Assembly (NCBI GenBank): GCA_022843745.1
Contig: JALHNB010000066.1
Location: forward strand, 1-35,389
DNA from: Anaerolineae bacterium
Lineage (GTDB): Bacteria > Chloroflexota > Anaerolineae > Aggregatilineales > Phototrophicaceae
Length of the DNA stretch: 35,389 nt
Reading direction: 5' to 3'
Positions 32,841-35,389 of the stretch are shown one piece after another. The first letter of the stretch is position 1. The number at the start of each line of letters is the position of its first letter. Below the pieces are notes generated by a model. The model was not told the DNA's origin. It did not search any database and worked only from the letters and a program-made list of their open reading frames with translations. The translations under genes and the position numbers were made by a program.

Positions 32841-32960
32841 TATCCCCACCCCAACCCCTCTCCCACGGGGACTTCCGTTGGTCGCCCATAGCAATAGGGA
32901 GGGGCTTTAGATCGGATTGACTCCCCTCTCCAATGCTTTGGAGAGGGGGCGGGGGTGAGG
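32841..32960. repeat. C-rich family B repeat cluster
   Basis: Two parts: CCCCACCCCAACCCCTCTCC with a stretch that is the reverse complement of the interior of the 19751 element (32845-32885), and a strong hairpin (CCCCTCTCCAA/TTGGAGAGGGG, 32923-32943) followed by GGGGGTGAGG. It lies between the two convergently placed genes' 3' and 5' regions, just downstream of the CehA-like gene's stop. Confidence 0.75.
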
Positions 32961-32974
32961 ATGGGCTAAGGCAG

Positions 32975-34303
32975 CTACTCCGCGAAAATCGGATTGGTCA
33001 GCGCACGCATGTAATCCCGCGTATCGCGTATCTCGATCACATACCAGTGCTTGCCGCTGAGTTGCCACGATTTCGCACCTGTTGGTTCAAGGGTAGTTTC
33101 TTCTTTAACATCGCCATCGACAATCAGGCGCAATCTGTCACCCTCGCGGCAGCCCGTCCACTCCAAATTCAGCGTATAATTTTCGCCCTTGAGCGTATCG
33201 CCGATCATGGTGGTTTGACCGCTGGGGGATGTGCCTGTAAAGCTCAACTGCGGGCCGGTACTCAGATAAAGATGGCCGCGACGAATGCCCTCTAAAATGG
33301 CCTGCTCCGTGAGCGCTTCGGCGTAGACCACGTTGAAGCCAAATTCGAATCCGGGTCTTGGGCCGTGAATATCCGTCCCGACAGTCGCCGCCAGCCGATG
33401 ACCCTGATTGAGCCACTGATACCAGAGTTGAACGGCATCGTTATTATTGCTCATGCTTTCCCACTCTTCGTTCCAGACTTCGACCACTCGCGCGGGCGCG
33501 GGCATGACATCTTCATAATCCCACTGGCATCCAGTACATACGGGATCACCGGGAGCCATCGGATGCGCGATCACAAACAGTCCATTGGCGGCGTTCACCT
33601 CATTGAAGGCGTCGATCATGCTTCGTTTGCCAGGGCGTACCCGCCAGTCGATCAGATCGCGGATTCCCAGTGCCAGTGCATGTCCGTAAAAAGTCGTCAG
33701 TTCAAACCCGCCCATTGTTAAGAGGTCGTCTGCCGAAAAACTTTCCATCTGCTTCAGCGCAGAAACCGTGTTATGGTCAGTCAGCGTGATGAAATCCAGC
33801 TTGTGTTCACGGGCGAAACCGACCAGACCATCGACATCCCAACTGCCATCGGAATGAACGGTGTGAGCGTGCAGATCGCCGCGATACCAGCCGGGGCTGC
33901 GCGGATTGGTCGTCCCTCGCTGGTACGAGGGTGGGGCGGTGGTAGGCAGTTTATCAAAACCAATGGTGATCTTGAAATCGTAAGTGACATTTGCGCCTGG
34001 GTTAATCAGATTGGCGTTGACCATGATATCCCACTCGCCCGGTTGCAGCGGGCCGGGGATATAGCCGGGGGTCGCATCACTGGTGCTGAGTGTAATGTGT
34101 TGAGTGGGCTGACCGCGATGGCCTGTGCCGCGTTCGCCCTGAGGATCGAACAAACTGAGCGTCAACAGGTTGCCATAATTTCCAGTCCGTTTCGGCTCAT
34201 ACTGGAAATCAATGTCGATTCGCGTCGCCCCTTCTGGGACGGTGAAAGCATGGGAAATATGTTCATGATTGTGCTGCTCGGTCAACGTGCCTTGAATTTG
34301 CAT
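32975..34303 (-). CDS. CehA/McbA-type PHP-domain metallohydrolase
   Basis: A 442-residue hydrolase. An N-terminal beta-sandwich (about 1-115) has FTVPEGATRIDIDFQYEPKR and FDPQGERG, like the PPC-type accessory domain. The PHP catalytic domain begins WYRGDLHAHTVHSDG (H145, H147, D152), continues with FITLTDHNTVS (D176, H177) and has later ligands in FVIAHP and TVGTDIHG. CehA-like enzymes hydrolyse phosphoesters and carbamates. The C-terminal part (about 370-442) is a further beta domain. The frame opens at 34360, but GGAGG six bases before the ATG at 34301-34303 fixes the start. It is divergent from the DeoR-type regulator gene over 69 bp, which suggests it is the regulator's target. Cytoplasmic; no signal peptide. 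Confidence 0.87.
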   Translation of the reverse strand: MQIQGTLTEQHNHEHISHAFTVPEGATRIDIDFQYEPKRTGNYGNLLTLSLFDPQGERGTGHRGQPTQHITLSTSDATPGYIPGPLQPGEWDIMVNANLINPGANVTYDFKITIGFDKLPTTAPPSYQRGTTNPRSPGWYRGDLHAHTVHSDGSWDVDGLVGFAREHKLDFITLTDHNTVSALKQMESFSADDLLTMGGFELTTFYGHALALGIRDLIDWRVRPGKRSMIDAFNEVNAANGLFVIAHPMAPGDPVCTGCQWDYEDVMPAPARVVEVWNEEWESMSNNNDAVQLWYQWLNQGHRLAATVGTDIHGPRPGFEFGFNVVYAEALTEQAILEGIRRGHLYLSTGPQLSFTGTSPSGQTTMIGDTLKGENYTLNLEWTGCREGDRLRLIVDGDVKEETTLEPTGAKSWQLSGKHWYVIEIRDTRDYMRALTNPIFAE

Positions 34304-34372
34304 CGGTTTCCTCCAATAATGAATGAGACTCAGACTCAATTTAATCTTCTGATTTATCAAACGAAGCGTGAT

Positions 34373-35152
34373 ATGAAACGAGAGCAGAGATTTCAGGCAA
34401 TCCTGTCATTACTGGACGAAAAAGGGCATGTCGAGGTCGATGAATTAGCCGAACATTTTGATGTTTCCGCCGAAACGGTTCGACGCGATCTCTCCACATT
34501 ATCGGAACAGGCATTGCTGCGTAAAGTACATGGCGGCGCGGTCAAGTTCCAGACGGCGCAGGAAACATCCTTTACGATGCGGTCTCAGTACATGCTCGCC
34601 GAAAAAGTCTCGATTGCGGAATATGCCGCGCAGTTCGTCAAATCCGGCGACAGCCTGCTCATTAACGGCGGAACCACGACAGCCGTATTCGCCCGAAAAG
34701 TCGCCCAACTGGTCAATGGCCTGGTCGTGATTACCAACTCACCTCCCATCGCCAATGAATTCTGGAACAAGGGCGAGAGTAACCACCGCATCTATCTGCT
34801 CGGCGGGAACTATGACGGCGCTGAAATGGATACATTGGGCGTGATGGTCGTCGAGCAAATTCAGCAATTTCACACCGATCACGCTTTCCTGACCGTAGGT
34901 ACGGTGAGCGCCAAACAGGGATTTATGGATTACCGTATGGAAGCGGCGCAGATCATGCGTGCCATGATGCGACAGGCGCGGCACACCACCGTACTGGCGG
35001 ACAGCGGCAAACTGGGACGCGCGGCGCTGGTGACTTCGTGCGGTCTGGCGGACATCGACAAAATCGTGACCGACAGCCTGCCGCCGGATGACCTGGCACA
35101 CGCATTGGAAAAAGCGGGTACGCATATTCATATTACGCAGCCTGTAGGGTAA
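34373..35152 (+). CDS. DeoR-family transcriptional regulator
   Basis: A 259-residue DeoR/GlpR-type repressor. N-terminal winged helix: MKREQRFQAILSLLDEKGHV EVDELAEHF DVSAETVRRDLSTLSEQALL RKVHGGAV, the canonical DeoR signature. The C-terminal domain (about 75-240) has the sugar-phosphate sensing fold, with INGGTTTAVFARKVAQLVNG, VITNSPPIANEF, LLGGNYDG and the TVGTVS and DSGKLGR blocks. The 459-codon open frame extends to 33773, but it runs antisense through the CehA gene, and the usual start is 34373. An intermediate ATG at 34319 is possible. It is likely to control the divergent CehA-like gene and perhaps the importer and aminotransferase genes through an effector sugar phosphate. No clear operator was found in the 69-bp spacer. 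Confidence 0.92.
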   Translation: MKREQRFQAILSLLDEKGHVEVDELAEHFDVSAETVRRDLSTLSEQALLRKVHGGAVKFQTAQETSFTMRSQYMLAEKVSIAEYAAQFVKSGDSLLINGGTTTAVFARKVAQLVNGLVVITNSPPIANEFWNKGESNHRIYLLGGNYDGAEMDTLGVMVVEQIQQFHTDHAFLTVGTVSAKQGFMDYRMEAAQIMRAMMRQARHTTVLADSGKLGRAALVTSCGLADIDKIVTDSLPPDDLAHALEKAGTHIHITQPVG

Positions 35153-35389
35153 GTTTGTAGTTCATGTCACGCAGCCTGTAGGTTCATTCCCCTCGTGTAA
35201 CGTTATCACTTGTCAGATAAATTGCCTGCCCCATAAACACGATGGAAATGGTTCATATGGGCGCATAGCTGTGCATACGCATTAAGCTAAGACATTTTGA
35301 GGGTAAAACAGGCTGGAAAAGGTACTTTTTGAACCTATCATCCACTGCTTTACGCCGTTTTTATGGTCGCTTTTGGGCTTTTGCAGCGA
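35153..35389. other. Right end, no gene seen
   Basis: The first part holds two copies of ACGCAGCCTGTAGG (35135-35148 and 35169-35182), 34 bp apart. A degraded family A unit (GGTTCATATGGGCGCA, 35251-35266) follows. The remaining 100 bp are more A+T rich and could be the edge of a gene or insertion element outside the window, which I cannot identify. Confidence 0.5.

Noticed and set aside
30897-34360. Shared TAATC...ATCAA pattern in the aminotransferase promoter and the DeoR spacer as an operator
   Set aside because: The match needs a one-base shift and several mismatches; too weak to claim by eye.
33773-34372. 600-base N-terminal extension of the DeoR frame
   Set aside because: It runs antisense through the well-supported CehA-like gene, and the canonical DeoR start MKREQRF lies at 34373.
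35135-35182. 14-bp direct repeat ACGCAGCCTGTAGG as an attachment or insertion target duplication
   Set aside because: The copies are only 34 bp apart with no element between them; the first overlaps the end of the DeoR gene, so a small local duplication is simpler.

Overview
The window looks like chromosomal DNA (roughly 55% G+C by eye) from an uncultured-type Chloroflexota bacterium, probably Anaerolineae or a relative. This is inferred from the gene mix: YtcP/LipO-type and RbsABC-type sugar importers, a Uma2-family nuclease, FecR/SH3 proteins beside a CHASE2 histidine kinase, an F420-dependent oxidoreductase-like protein, an App1-type phosphatase, and many small GC-rich palindromes between genes. 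No marker gene (rRNA, ribosomal protein) is present to settle it, and I see no tRNA, rRNA, CRISPR array, intact transposase or phage gene.

Layout. (1) 1-7980, plus strand: a carbohydrate utilisation block. It holds the end of an ABC permease, its solute-binding protein, two tandem paralogous GH29 alpha-L-fucosidases, then (after a small convergent membrane protein and a terminator) a mannonate-dehydratase-like enzyme, a Cys/His-rich unknown and an APH/homoserine-kinase-like phosphotransferase. (2) 8000-16080: mixed housekeeping and accessory genes (Uma2, unknowns, a wrecked GNAT acetyltransferase, a secreted GH26 beta-mannanase, an AlaX-type editing protein, an F420-type reductase coupled to a second APH kinase, SRPBCC and SnoaL-like proteins, an App1-type phosphatase). 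(3) 16181-24442, minus strand: a signalling island of an orphan receiver, a degenerate nucleotidyl-cyclase-like domain fused to a receiver, a receiver-histidine kinase, a Tam-like methyltransferase, and a CHASE2-GAF-PAS histidine kinase lying between two exported FecR-SH3 proteins. (4) 24719-25465: an MBL-fold hydrolase, then about 500 bp of repeats. (5) 25971-35152: an RbsABC-type importer with two permeases, one double ATPase and one binding protein, divergent from a class V aminotransferase, followed by a flavin-reductase-like PNPOx protein, a CehA/PHP metallohydrolase and a DeoR-type regulator.

How they may work together: regions 1 and 5 are two import-and-catabolism modules, the first aimed at fucosylated or uronate-containing glycans, the second at an unidentified small sugar or amine-bearing compound under DeoR control. 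Region 3 looks like a phosphorelay plus an envelope-sensing unit. The most unusual items are the signalling island and the dispersed palindromes: one family ends in GTAGGGGC/GCCCCTAC, a second is C-rich with hairpins, and one 211-bp element has 31-bp terminal inverted repeats.
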